A program made the position numbers and the translations under genes. A stretch of 16,309 nt of DNA from RGIG8767 sp045531685 (lineage in GTDB: Bacteria; Bacillota; Clostridia; Lachnospirales; Lachnospiraceae): NCBI GenBank assembly GCA_045531685.1, contig JAZSEL010000060.1, forward strand, positions 1-16,309. The letters are read 5' to 3'. The notes under the pieces are model-generated. The model was not told the origin of the DNA and ran no database searches. It was given only the letters and a program-made list of their open reading frames with translations. Below are positions 1 to 7,214 of this stretch, piece after piece (the first letter of the stretch is position 1; each line of letters opens with the position of its first letter).

Positions 1-1
1 C

Positions 2-769
2 ATGGTGTTCGGACAGATGAACGAGCCACCGGGAGCGAGAATGCGTGTTGGTCTTACAGGACTTACCATGGCGGAATATTTCCGTGATAAAGGTGGAAAG
101 GACGTATTGTTATTCATCGATAATATCTTCCGTTTCACACAGGCAGGTTCTGAAGTATCTGCGTTATTGGGACGTGTGCCTTCAGCCGTAGGTTACCAGC
201 CTACATTGCAGACAGAAATGGGTGCTTTACAGGAACGTATCACTTCCACAAGAAATGGTTCCATTACATCCGTTCAGGCTGTATACGTACCGGCGGATGA
301 CTTAACTGACCCGGCTCCTGCTACAACGTTCGCACACTTGGATGCGACTACCGTACTTGACCGTAGTATCGTAGAAATGGGTATTTATCCGGCGGTAGAT
401 CCGCTTGGCTCTACATCCCGTATCCTTGACCCTCGTGTAGTTGGGGAAGAACATTATCAGGTAGCCCGTGGCGTACAGGAAATCTTACAGAAGTACAAAG
501 AATTACAGGATATCATTGCCATCCTTGGTATGGATGAATTATCAGAAGAAGATAAATTGGTTGTTGCCAGAGCGAGAAGAGTACAGAGATTCTTATCCCA
601 GCCGTTCTTCGTAGCAGAACAGTTTACCGGTACAGAAGGTAAATATGTTCCGATTCAGGAAACAATCCGTGGCTTCAAGGAAATCATTGAAGGTAAACAC
701 GATGATATTCCGGAAGGTTACTTCCTTAATGCGGGAACCATTGATGACGTACTTGCCCGTGTGAAATAA
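2..769 (+). CDS. atpD: ATP synthase F1 subunit beta (3' part, cut by window start)
   Basis: This is the catalytic beta subunit of F1Fo-ATP synthase, on the cytoplasmic face of the membrane. The visible 255 residues correspond to roughly the second half of a protein usually about 460-470 residues long. The Walker A loop lies upstream of the window. Recognisable family blocks include FGQMNEPPGAR at the start, DVLLFIDNIFRFTQAGSE (Walker B region), SALLGRVPSAVGYQP, ERITSTRNGSITS, VPADDLTDPAPATTFAHLD, and DELSEEDKLVVARARRVQRF near the end (the DELSEED lever that contacts subunit gamma). The methionine at base 2 is internal, not a start: in this family a residue such as Leu or Met precedes VFGQMNEPPG. 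atpC follows after 23 bases, the usual order at the end of an atp operon. The sequence does not show whether the enzyme uses protons or sodium, since subunit c is outside. Confidence 0.98.
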   Translation: MVFGQMNEPPGARMRVGLTGLTMAEYFRDKGGKDVLLFIDNIFRFTQAGSEVSALLGRVPSAVGYQPTLQTEMGALQERITSTRNGSITSVQAVYVPADDLTDPAPATTFAHLDATTVLDRSIVEMGIYPAVDPLGSTSRILDPRVVGEEHYQVARGVQEILQKYKELQDIIAILGMDELSEEDKLVVARARRVQRFLSQPFFVAEQFTGTEGKYVPIQETIRGFKEIIEGKHDDIPEGYFLNAGTIDDVLARVK

Positions 770-792
770 CGGCGGAAAGGTATGGTTGTTAT

Positions 793-1200
793 ATGGCAGA
801 CGAGAATAAAAAATTCACCCTGAAAATCATCACTCCGGACCGTATGTTTTACGAAGGAGATGCGGATATGGTGGAGTTTAATACAACGGAAGGTGAAATC
901 GGTATTTATAAGAATCATATTCCTATGACCGTAATCATTAAGCCGGGAGTATTAACCATCACCGATGGGGATACACAAACAAAAGCAGCTCTGCATGCGG
1001 GATTTGTAGAAATCTTACAGGAGAGCGTTACGATTTTAGCAGAAGTCATTGAATGGGCGGATGAAATCGACGAAAAACGTGCAGAAAGTGCTTTGGACCG
1101 TGCACAGGAAAGACTTCGTGCAAAGGATCCGAAGACAGATATTGCCCGTGCCGAAACAGCACTTCTTCGTGCTATGGCTCGTATTAATGCAGTAAAGTAA
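793..1200 (+). CDS. atpC: ATP synthase F1 subunit epsilon
   Basis: This is the epsilon subunit of F1Fo-ATP synthase, part of the central stalk and a regulator of ATP hydrolysis. It has 135 residues, the normal size. The N-terminal beta-sandwich (about residues 7-88) includes LKIITPDRMFYEGDAD, EGEIGIYKNHIPM and the LHAGFVEI strand. The C-terminal part (about 90-135) is a charged helical hairpin rich in Glu, Arg and Ala, typical of the family. The ATG follows an AAAGG ribosome binding site at 776-780. It comes after atpD with a 23-base gap and is the last gene of the operon: the stop codon is followed after one base by a long hairpin. Confidence 0.97.
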   Translation: MADENKKFTLKIITPDRMFYEGDADMVEFNTTEGEIGIYKNHIPMTVIIKPGVLTITDGDTQTKAALHAGFVEILQESVTILAEVIEWADEIDEKRAESALDRAQERLRAKDPKTDIARAETALLRAMARINAVK

Positions 1201-1201
1201 C

Positions 1202-1312
1202 GGTGCTTGCATAATGAAATATATGGGACGGAACAACATATTTGTGGCTGACGTGACCTAAGGCTCACAAATATGTTGTTCCGTCCCTTTATATTTTCAT
1301 TATGCAAGCACC
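1202..1312. repeat. Long hairpin after atpC with 19-base conserved loop
   Basis: A nearly perfect inverted repeat begins one base after the atpC stop codon. The left arm is 1202-1246 (45 bases) and the right arm 1266-1312 (47 bases), differing by a two-base bulge and about one mismatch in the A/T-rich middle. The loop, 1247-1265, reads GCTGACGTGACCTAAGGCT. No T-run follows on the plus strand, so it is not a textbook intrinsic terminator, although its position suggests that it ends or protects the atp transcript. The same loop recurs in the hairpin at 4639-4683 with unrelated stem sequence. The rest of the interval up to 1351 shows no clear promoter. Confidence 0.9.
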
Positions 1313-1351
1313 TGTTAGTTTACTACGAATATACTAGAAGCAAGAGCGACG

Positions 1352-1357
1352 AAGGAG
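1352..1357 (+). promoter_or_regulatory. Ribosome binding site that fixes a TTG start
   Basis: AAGGAG lies seven bases before the TTG at 1365. The next in-frame ATG (residue 11) has no comparable site before it, so TTG is the better start. Confidence 0.7.
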
Positions 1358-1364
1358 TATTATT

Positions 1365-1733
1365 TTGCGACGAGATATTATTTTGCCGTTTTACATGGCA
1401 TACCCATACCAGTACGGATACGAAGAACAGACAAGAAGGATGCAAGATTTGGAATACATGCAGCAGCTTTACCCACAGGAAGCAAAAAATATATTACGAA
1501 AAGTTGTATACCATTTAGACCCGATAGATTACAAAGGAAGCTTTTTATATGACGAGTACCCGGATCAATTACAACTATATAGAGTTGTCGCTTCCATATT
1601 TGCGGAAATGAAAAAAGAAAATCGTGATAAAGGAGAGGATTGGTCTGCTGAACGAGAGATGTGGCTGCAGGATATGATTAAGTTGGTTCTTTATCAGGAA
1701 CTATTCAAACGTCGTTATAAGAATTCCTATTAA
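1365..1733 (+). CDS. Conserved hypothetical protein, 122 residues
   Basis: I cannot assign a function. The start is TTG, supported by AAGGAG at the ideal distance. The protein is soluble, without signal peptide or membrane segment. Its N-terminus is rich in aromatic residues (PFYMAYPYQYGYEE), followed by a charged helical region, a YKGSFLYDEYPD motif at about residues 57-68, and a C-terminal helix ending in Arg/Lys-rich sequence. The pattern of a tyrosine-rich start plus a YDEYPD motif resembles short uncharacterised proteins I recall from Lachnospiraceae, but this is memory, not a search. It sits between two long hairpin structures, so it is probably transcribed on its own or by read-through from atpC. 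Codon use matches its neighbours. Confidence 0.75.
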   Translation: MRRDIILPFYMAYPYQYGYEEQTRRMQDLEYMQQLYPQEAKNILRKVVYHLDPIDYKGSFLYDEYPDQLQLYRVVASIFAEMKKENRDKGEDWSAEREMWLQDMIKLVLYQELFKRRYKNSY

Positions 1734-1739
1734 GTGAAT

Positions 1740-1978
1740 ACTATATTGGGTATTGCTTTTCCCATTCCTTCGCTAGCCGGTATTTTCGCCTGTGGGGACT
1801 GAGAAATAGTTCTGTACGCGACCCTCTGTTAACGCCGGTACTTGGCGAGGTTTTTTCGAGCCTAGTACCGTTGCGTTATAAAGGGAGCGAAAGCGTGTCG
1901 CACACAGAACTATTTCTCGGCCCCCACAAGCCAAAAAATGGCTTGTGAAATTAGGGAAAAAACAGTACACTATATAGG
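1740..1978. repeat. Large imperfect palindrome, about 240 bp
   Basis: The intergenic region between the 122-residue protein and the next gene is an imperfect inverted repeat centred near 1859. The best block is 1792-1815 against 1904-1927: 24 positions with only about three differences, some G-U compatible. Inside it lie weaker pairings: GCGAC with GTCGC, then CCCTCTGTTAACGC against GCGTTATAAAGGG, then CGGTACT with AGTACCG. The apex is T-rich (1851-1856). Outside the main block the two flanks still align at a lower level, out to TATAT on each side. The right half carries its own hairpin (1925-1933 with 1939-1947, loop AAAAA) and a GCGAAAGC mini-hairpin (1888-1895). No credible coding sequence lies inside. 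It may be a structured RNA, a foldback element, or a complex terminator. Confidence 0.75.
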
Positions 1979-2005
1979 ATAACGAAGGAAGTAAAGGAAG
2001 GACGT

Positions 2006-4612
2006 ATGGCTAGAAACTGGATTAGGCGAATTATCATATTGCTGGTATTTGTTGTGTCTCTCATTGGGTTTTCCATAGGGATGAATAAGGGAAATACCGA
2101 TATGACAATAGAGATGCCTGAGGCGACTTTTCCTATCGCATATATTACTATTGATAATCAAAGAGTCAATGAAATGCACGGGTATGCAAAGCGTATGGAT
2201 GCGGCAACCCTGCGGGATACGATAACTCCTATTGGAGAGGACAGAGAACTGGCATTTCAGATTGATTTGTACGAACAGGAAATAGGAGAAGTCAGATTTG
2301 AAGTCCGAAATGTGGACGGTACAAGATTAATTGAGGATACAAGAGTAACCGATTATTACAAGGAAGACGGAACTCTGTATGCGGCAGTGAATCTAAAGGA
2401 CTTAATTGAAGAAAAGGTAGAGTATAATTTTATTCTCATCCTGACGCGAAAAGACGGAAAAGAAATCTATTATTACACTCGGGTGATTCAGGGCAACAAT
2501 ACTCTGGCCGGTGAAAAACTGGCATATGTGTTGGATTTTCATGAAAAAACCTTTGACAAGGAAGCGGCCAAGGAATTAACGGTTTATCTGGAATCCAATT
2601 CGGATGGCAATAATTCCGATTTTGGAAATGTGGATATTCACAGCAGTCTGGATCAGGTGAGTTGGGGAGATTTAAAGGTCCGTGAGGTTACCGAGCCCTC
2701 CGTCAGCATATGCGAGTTGGGGAAAAACACAGCTTCCCTTAAACTGCAGACCATTGTAGAAACAAAGGAAGGGAAAATTACCAACACATACCGGGTACAG
2801 GAATTTTACCGGATTCGTTATTCTACAGAACGGTTTTTCTTGCTGAACTTCTACCGGACGATGGAAGAAATTTTTCCTATGGAAAAGAATTCGTTTGCCA
2901 ATAATAAAATCATGCTTGGAATCCAGAAGGACGGGATTCAAATGGCAGAAAGTGAAGGCGGTAGTATTCTGGCATTTACCAATGCAGGAAGAATTTACAG
3001 CTATAATACGGATGAAAATAAATTGGCACAGCTTTTTGCCTTTATGGATGGAGAGCATTTTGATGCCAGAACTTATTATGATTATTCCGATGTTAAAATT
3101 TTGGACGTAGAAGAAAACGGAAATGTGGCATTTATGGTATATGGCTACATGAACAGGGGAACCCATGAGGGAGAAGTGGGAATAGAGGTCTGTTACTATA
3201 ACAGTTTATCCAACACGGTAGAAGAACAGATTTTTATTGCTTATGATAAATCTCCGCAGATTTTATTAAAGGATATCGGGGATTTTGCTTATGTGAATAA
3301 GAACAATGAACTGTTCGCTTACATGGATGGTGCCATATATAAAGTAAATATTGAGACAAAATCGTATGAGATTATTGTATCCGGTCTTCATGAAGATACT
3401 TTTTATGTATCCCAGAATGATCAGATGGTAGTTTGGCAGGAAACGGATAACCAGTTAACATTAATGAATCTGAATACGGAGAAGATTACCCGGATTCAGG
3501 TAAATGATGAAGAAAACTGCAGGGCCATCGGATTTATGAATGAGGATGTGGTATACGGAATCGCCAACAGGCAGGATGTGAGTCTGGATAAATTGGGCAC
3601 ATCCATATTCCCTATGAAGAAATTGGTCATTGAAGGGGCGAATGGTTCTGTTTTAAAGGTATATGAAAATGAGAATATCTATGTAATGGATGGAGAGATT
3701 AAGGACAATCAGTTGAATTTGACCCGTGTGGAAGGCATCCGTGAGACGGTGGAGGAACCGGAAGAAGAGTCAGCAGAAGAGGAAGAAACCACCGTACAGG
3801 AACCGGCACCTCTGGGCAAATTGGTGGAATTGGTTCCGATTGTAGATGATCAGATAACCAGTAATAGCAAAATAGAAGAGGGAACCAATAAAAAGACCAC
3901 GGCGGTTACGGATTTATATGAAACCATCCATCAGATTGAAGTAAAAAAGGAAATCGACACAAAGGGAATTAAGTTTTTAACTCCTAAGGAAGTTCTTTTT
4001 GAAGGTGGCAGAAGATTAGAGGCGGAAAACAATCCGGAAATGACAAAGGAAAGATATCTGGTATATACAAAGGGTGAGATATCCAATATTTTCTCCGACA
4101 TTTCAACGGCAGTTGCCTATGCTTACGAGAATGTAGGAACCGTTTTGGATTATTATGGAAACGAAATCTATAAGCGTGGAGAAACGGTGGAACGTAATCA
4201 GATTATGGCGATTCAGGAAGCCAAGATTACGGAGGAAAAGGATTCCATGGCAGTATGTCTGGATACAATCCTGCAGCTGGAAGGGATTTCCAGAAATACG
4301 GAATATATGTTACAGCAGGGACAGAATGCACAGGAAATTCTGGAAAACAATTTAAAGGATTATGATATTCTGAATTTGACAGGTTGTCCGATGGATGTAG
4401 CGCTTTATTATATGAACCTGGATATTCCGGTATTGGCACGGCAGGGAAATAATTCCTATGTATTGCTCATTGGATTTAACCAACACAATGTGGTGCTTTT
4501 TGATCCGGAAATAGGGAAGATATTTAAGCATGGAATGAACGATTCCCGTGAAATGTTTGAAAAGAACGGCAATTGTTTTGTAACGTATGCAAGACGGAAC
4601 AGTGGCGAGTAA
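2006..4612 (+). CDS. Membrane-anchored extracellular protein with degenerate C39-peptidase-like C-terminus
   Basis: I do not recognise a named family for this 868-residue protein. The ATG follows AAGGAAGG. Residues 1-7 are positively charged (ARNWIRR) and about 8-27 form one hydrophobic segment, so it is probably an N-terminal signal anchor with the rest outside the cell. Residues about 40-300 look beta-rich. About 300-560 contain repeated short strands in a style that suggests a beta-propeller (ILAFTNAGRIYSYN, ELFAYMDGAIYKVN, QLTLMNLNTEKITR). An acidic low-complexity linker lies at about 580-602. The last 120 residues resemble a C39-like cysteine peptidase fold: KDSMAVCLDTILQLEG (from residue 745) and NNSYVLLIGFNQHNVVLFDP (from 815). 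In active C39 domains the first block is QCGPACL and the second HYVVV.GY; here Ser747 seems to stand in for the catalytic Cys and Ser817 for His. The domain is thus probably a non-catalytic binding module; this is inference from alignment by eye. Confidence 0.75.
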   Translation: MARNWIRRIIILLVFVVSLIGFSIGMNKGNTDMTIEMPEATFPIAYITIDNQRVNEMHGYAKRMDAATLRDTITPIGEDRELAFQIDLYEQEIGEVRFEVRNVDGTRLIEDTRVTDYYKEDGTLYAAVNLKDLIEEKVEYNFILILTRKDGKEIYYYTRVIQGNNTLAGEKLAYVLDFHEKTFDKEAAKELTVYLESNSDGNNSDFGNVDIHSSLDQVSWGDLKVREVTEPSVSICELGKNTASLKLQTIVETKEGKITNTYRVQEFYRIRYSTERFFLLNFYRTMEEIFPMEKNSFANNKIMLGIQKDGIQMAESEGGSILAFTNAGRIYSYNTDENKLAQLFAFMDGEHFDARTYYDYSDVKILDVEENGNVAFMVYGYMNRGTHEGEVGIEVCYYNSLSNTVEEQIFIAYDKSPQILLKDIGDFAYVNKNNELFAYMDGAIYKVNIETKSYEIIVSGLHEDTFYVSQNDQMVVWQETDNQLTLMNLNTEKITRIQVNDEENCRAIGFMNEDVVYGIANRQDVSLDKLGTSIFPMKKLVIEGANGSVLKVYENENIYVMDGEIKDNQLNLTRVEGIRETVEEPEEESAEEEETTVQEPAPLGKLVELVPIVDDQITSNSKIEEGTNKKTTAVTDLYETIHQIEVKKEIDTKGIKFLTPKEVLFEGGRRLEAENNPEMTKERYLVYTKGEISNIFSDISTAVAYAYENVGTVLDYYGNEIYKRGETVERNQIMAIQEAKITEEKDSMAVCLDTILQLEGISRNTEYMLQQGQNAQEILENNLKDYDILNLTGCPMDVALYYMNLDIPVLARQGNNSYVLLIGFNQHNVVLFDPEIGKIFKHGMNDSREMFEKNGNCFVTYARRNSGE

Positions 4613-4638
4613 AGGGATACTATTGAATAAATGAAAAA

Positions 4639-4690
4639 CCGGTAATCTGTGGCTAACGTGACCTAAGGCACACAGATTACCGGCTTATTT
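4639..4690. terminator. Bidirectional terminator with the same conserved loop
   Basis: A perfect 13-bp stem (4639-4651 with 4671-4683) is followed by a T-run (TTATTTTTTTT) on the plus strand and has an A-run on its left side for minus-strand transcripts. It lies between the convergent C39-like gene and queT, so it can serve both. The 19-base loop, 4652-4670, reads GCTAACGTGACCTAAGGCA and matches the loop of the hairpin at 1202-1312 at 17 of 19 positions, which is unusually large and conserved for a terminator loop. Confidence 0.85.
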
Positions 4691-4715
4691 TTTTTGCTAC
4701 TATTCCCTGCGACTG

Positions 4716-5213
4716 TTAAGGAAAGAGTACGTTTCGGTATTTTTGTAAAGAAAAGAGAAGAATCATTCCTAACACTCCGCAGGAGATGATTTCCCCTAGG
4801 GTAACGGTTACAAAGGAAAACCATAATGGCTGTATGCCATAGGCGTATAACAGGACGAAAGGAATAATAATGCCATTGGATACGATGGGACCAATCGGTG
4901 CAGCCCATTTGTATCTACGTAAAGCATAAGTGACAAGCGAGCCGATTAATGTAGCCAGACTTCCAAAAATAATATCAGGAAGAGCACAACCGGTTAAGAG
5001 ATTGCTTAACAGACAACCTATGAATAACCCGGGTATGGCAGAAACTGCAAAATAGGGAAGTATGGTAAGACTTTCCGAAAAGCGGACCTGAATGGCATAA
5101 TTGGCAAGGCCCATGGCATTGGCAATAAATGTCAACACAATGTAGAGAGCAGCAATGATAGCTGCCTGAGTGAGGGATGCCGTACGGATACGGCCTGTCA
5201 GATTGTTTTTCAT
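4716..5213 (-). CDS. queT: Queuosine precursor ECF transporter S-component QueT
   Basis: This is a small integral membrane protein of 165 residues that acts as the substrate-binding (S) component of an energy-coupling-factor transporter for a queuosine precursor such as preQ1 or preQ0. It would need the shared EcfA/EcfA'/EcfT module, which is not in this window. The family is recognised from the first helix (LTQAAIIAALYIVLTFI), the QVRFSESLTILPYF motif at about residues 42-55, AIPGLFIGCLLSNLLTG, and IIFGSLATLIGSLVTY. About five to six hydrophobic segments are visible. The ATG at 5211-5213 follows an AGGAG site in the leader. It is convergent with the upstream C39-like gene and divergent from the ABC transporter pair. 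It has its own promoter and a structured leader, fitting the known control of queT genes by preQ1-type riboswitches, though the class here is not settled. Confidence 0.9.
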   Translation of the reverse strand: MKNNLTGRIRTASLTQAAIIAALYIVLTFIANAMGLANYAIQVRFSESLTILPYFAVSAIPGLFIGCLLSNLLTGCALPDIIFGSLATLIGSLVTYALRRYKWAAPIGPIVSNGIIIPFVLLYAYGIQPLWFSFVTVTLGEIISCGVLGMILLFSLQKYRNVLFP

Positions 5214-5299
5214 ATTGTTTTCTCCTAGTTTTGTTTTACGTGTGGATGGTCACGAACACACGGATAAAGGGAACAATATCCCTTGTTATGATTCATAAC
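5214..5299 (-). promoter_or_regulatory. Structured leader of queT, candidate preQ1-sensing riboswitch
   Basis: About 85 bases separate the predicted start site from queT. On the minus strand the RNA would fold into a 6-bp hairpin AAGGGA/UCCCUU with loop UAUUGU (5267-5284). Four bases on is a second 6-bp hairpin CGUGUG/CACACG with a 12-base loop (5239-5262). Then comes an A-rich stretch, AAAACAAAAC, leading into the AGGAG ribosome binding site. The bases UUGUU of the first hairpin could pair with AACAA of the A-rich stretch as a pseudoknot, the general logic of preQ1 riboswitches. It does not match the short class I consensus that I know, so the class is unresolved. Confidence 0.4.
5285..5299. 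promoter_or_regulatory. 15-bp perfect palindrome at the queT start site
   Basis: The sequence GTTATGATTCATAAC is a perfect 7-bp inverted repeat around one base, lying just downstream of the queT -10 element at the likely start of transcription. It could be an operator for a dimeric repressor or the first hairpin of the queT leader. No regulator gene is nearby. Confidence 0.45.
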
Positions 5300-5305
5300 G
5301 TTGTA

Positions 5306-5333
5306 AGTATAGCATGGGAGAGAGGAATGTCAA
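5306..5333 (-). promoter_or_regulatory. Promoter of queT
   Basis: On the minus strand a consensus -35 TTGACA (5328-5333) is followed after 16 bases by TATACT (5306-5311), preceded by TG in the extended -10 position. It is correctly placed for a start near 5299. Confidence 0.75.
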
Positions 5334-5398
5334 GATGGAAAAGTTGGAATTTCTTTCGTTCATTTCACAGTAATTTCATATTTTATTAAAGCGAATAG

Positions 5399-5412
5399 TG
5401 ATATACTATAAT
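5399..5412 (+). promoter_or_regulatory. Probable promoter of the ABC exporter operon
   Basis: An extended -10 element TGATATACT lies at 5399-5407, overlapping an alternative TATAAT at 5407-5412, about 45 bases before the first ABC gene. No good -35 is visible, which fits extended -10 dependence. It diverges from the queT promoter. Confidence 0.5.
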
Positions 5413-5451
5413 AGTTGGATAAAAATGTAAGATGTTGCAGGAGATGGGTAT

Positions 5452-7212
5452 ATGATACGTACATTAACAAAATACATAGGAAACTACAAGAGAGCTTCCA
5501 TTCTGACACCATGTTGTATGGTGCTGGAGGTGCTTATGGAAGTATTGATTCCTTTTGTGACCGCAGCGATTATTGATAAAGGAATAGAAGCGGGTGATAT
5601 GCAAAAGATTCTGCTATATGGCGGTCTTATGGTAATTATGGCATTATTCAGCCTTTGCTTCGGTGTATTAGGGGGAAAATACGGTGCAGAAGCTTCTGCA
5701 GGCTTTGCCTGTAACTTAAGGGAAGCGATGTATGAAAACATCCAGACCTTTTCCTTTTCCAATATTGATAAATTTAGTACAGCCGGATTGATTACCCGTA
5801 TGACAACGGATGTGAGTAATGTCCAGATGGCATACCAGATGATTTTAAGAATTGCCGTGCGCTCACCAATGACATTAATTATCAGTATCGTTATGTGTTT
5901 TGTGATTAATGTCCGATTAAGTTGTATCTTTTTGGTGGCAGCAATTGTTTTGGGAGTAGCCTTATTCCTCATTGTAAGAGTTACTATGAAGCTGTTTAAA
6001 GCAGTATTTGAAAAATACGATGAGTTAAATGCTTCTGTGCAGGAAAATGTATCTGCCATCCGTGTGGTAAAAGCATTTGTAAGAGAAGAACATGAAAACA
6101 ATAAGTTTATTGCAGCAGCAAGTAATCTCTATCATATGTTTGTCAAAGCAGAATGTATGATTATCCTGAATAACCCGATTATGATGTTTGTTGTGTATTG
6201 CTGTATGATTGGCTTGTCATGGTTCGGGGCACAGTTCATTGTTGCAGGGGACCTGACAACCGGTGAGCTTACCTCGCTTTTCAGTTATGTAATGAGTGTA
6301 CTTTCATCCTTAATGATGCTGTCCATGATTTTTGTTATGTTAACCATGAGCGCAGCCAGTGCAAAGCGTATCGCAGAGGTATTGGAAGAAAAAGCAGATA
6401 TCGTGAATCCGGAGAATCCGATTATGAAAATTGAGGACGGAAGTATTGTATTTGACAATGTAGATTTCTCTTATAAGCATGGAAGCGGAGAAAAGACATT
6501 AAAGGATATCAATATTTCCATAAAGAGCGGTGAAACCATTGGAATTATTGGTGGAACCGGCTGCGGAAAGTCCACATTGGTTAATTTAATCAGCCGTCTG
6601 TACGATGTTGACCAGGGTACGGTTTATGTGGGTGGCAAGGATGTCCGCAGGTATGATTTGGAGACTCTGCGTAATGAAGTGGCTGTAGTTTTGCAGAAGA
6701 ATGTACTGTTTTCCGGAACAATTCTTGACAATCTGCGTTGGGGAAAGGAAGATGCCACACTAGAAGAATGTATGGAAGTGTGTAAGCTTGCCTGTGCGGA
6801 TGAATTTATTGAAAGAATGCCGGATAAATATGATACATGGATTGAACAGGGTGGTACCAATGTGTCCGGAGGTCAGAAGCAGAGATTATGTATTGCACGG
6901 GCATTGTTAAAGTCGCCAAAGATACTGATTCTTGATGATTCCACCAGTGCAGTGGATACGGCAACGGATGCAAAAATCAGGGAGGCTTTTGCTAAGACGA
7001 TACCGGGAACGACGAAATTAATTATTGCCCAGAGAATTTCCAGTGTACAGGATGCAGACCGCATTCTTGTAATGGAAAACGGAAGTATTGATGGATTTGG
7101 TACACATGAAGAATTATTGGCAGGCAATTTGATTTATCAGGAAATATATGAAACCCAAACGAAGGGTGGCGGTGATTTTGATGAGCCGGGCAGAGAAGGA
7201 AAGGAGGAATAA
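5452..7212 (+). CDS. ABC exporter half-transporter, subunit with degenerate ATPase site
   Basis: This is a type IV (exporter-fold) half-transporter of 586 residues: a six-helix transmembrane domain (about 1-320) followed by a nucleotide-binding domain (about 325-570). The ATG follows GGAGATGG. Visible motifs are Walker A GGTGCGKST (367-375), Q-loop VVLQKNVLFSGTI, signature VSGGQ (471-475), Walker B ILILDDSTSAVD and IIAQRIS. Two catalytic positions are non-canonical: Asp496 replaces the glutamate after Walker B, and Gln527 replaces the switch histidine. This is the pattern of the degenerate subunit in heterodimeric exporters such as BmrCD and TM287/288. The second subunit starts two bases after this stop codon, with the AAGGAGG site inside the end of this gene, so the two are translationally coupled. 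The substrate is unknown; drug, lipid or peptide export are all possible. Confidence 0.93.
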   Translation: MIRTLTKYIGNYKRASILTPCCMVLEVLMEVLIPFVTAAIIDKGIEAGDMQKILLYGGLMVIMALFSLCFGVLGGKYGAEASAGFACNLREAMYENIQTFSFSNIDKFSTAGLITRMTTDVSNVQMAYQMILRIAVRSPMTLIISIVMCFVINVRLSCIFLVAAIVLGVALFLIVRVTMKLFKAVFEKYDELNASVQENVSAIRVVKAFVREEHENNKFIAAASNLYHMFVKAECMIILNNPIMMFVVYCCMIGLSWFGAQFIVAGDLTTGELTSLFSYVMSVLSSLMMLSMIFVMLTMSAASAKRIAEVLEEKADIVNPENPIMKIEDGSIVFDNVDFSYKHGSGEKTLKDINISIKSGETIGIIGGTGCGKSTLVNLISRLYDVDQGTVYVGGKDVRRYDLETLRNEVAVVLQKNVLFSGTILDNLRWGKEDATLEECMEVCKLACADEFIERMPDKYDTWIEQGGTNVSGGQKQRLCIARALLKSPKILILDDSTSAVDTATDAKIREAFAKTIPGTTKLIIAQRISSVQDADRILVMENGSIDGFGTHEELLAGNLIYQEIYETQTKGGGDFDEPGREGKEE

Positions 7213-7214
7213 GT

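Noticed and set aside
1273..1518. An 81-codon plus-strand open frame overlapping the 122-residue gene
   Set aside because: It begins inside the right arm of the hairpin, lacks a ribosome binding site, and its translation has no family-like features; the overlapping TTG frame is far better supported.
2672..3166. A 164-codon minus-strand open frame within the C39-like gene
   Set aside because: It is antisense to a long, well-supported gene, has Cys/His/Phe-rich shadow composition, and no ribosome binding site was seen.
5239..5262. A third copy of the conserved loop in the queT leader, sharing CGTGACC
   Set aside because: Only seven bases match, the loop is 12 rather than 19 bases, and the closing pairs differ in register. 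Chance is sufficient.
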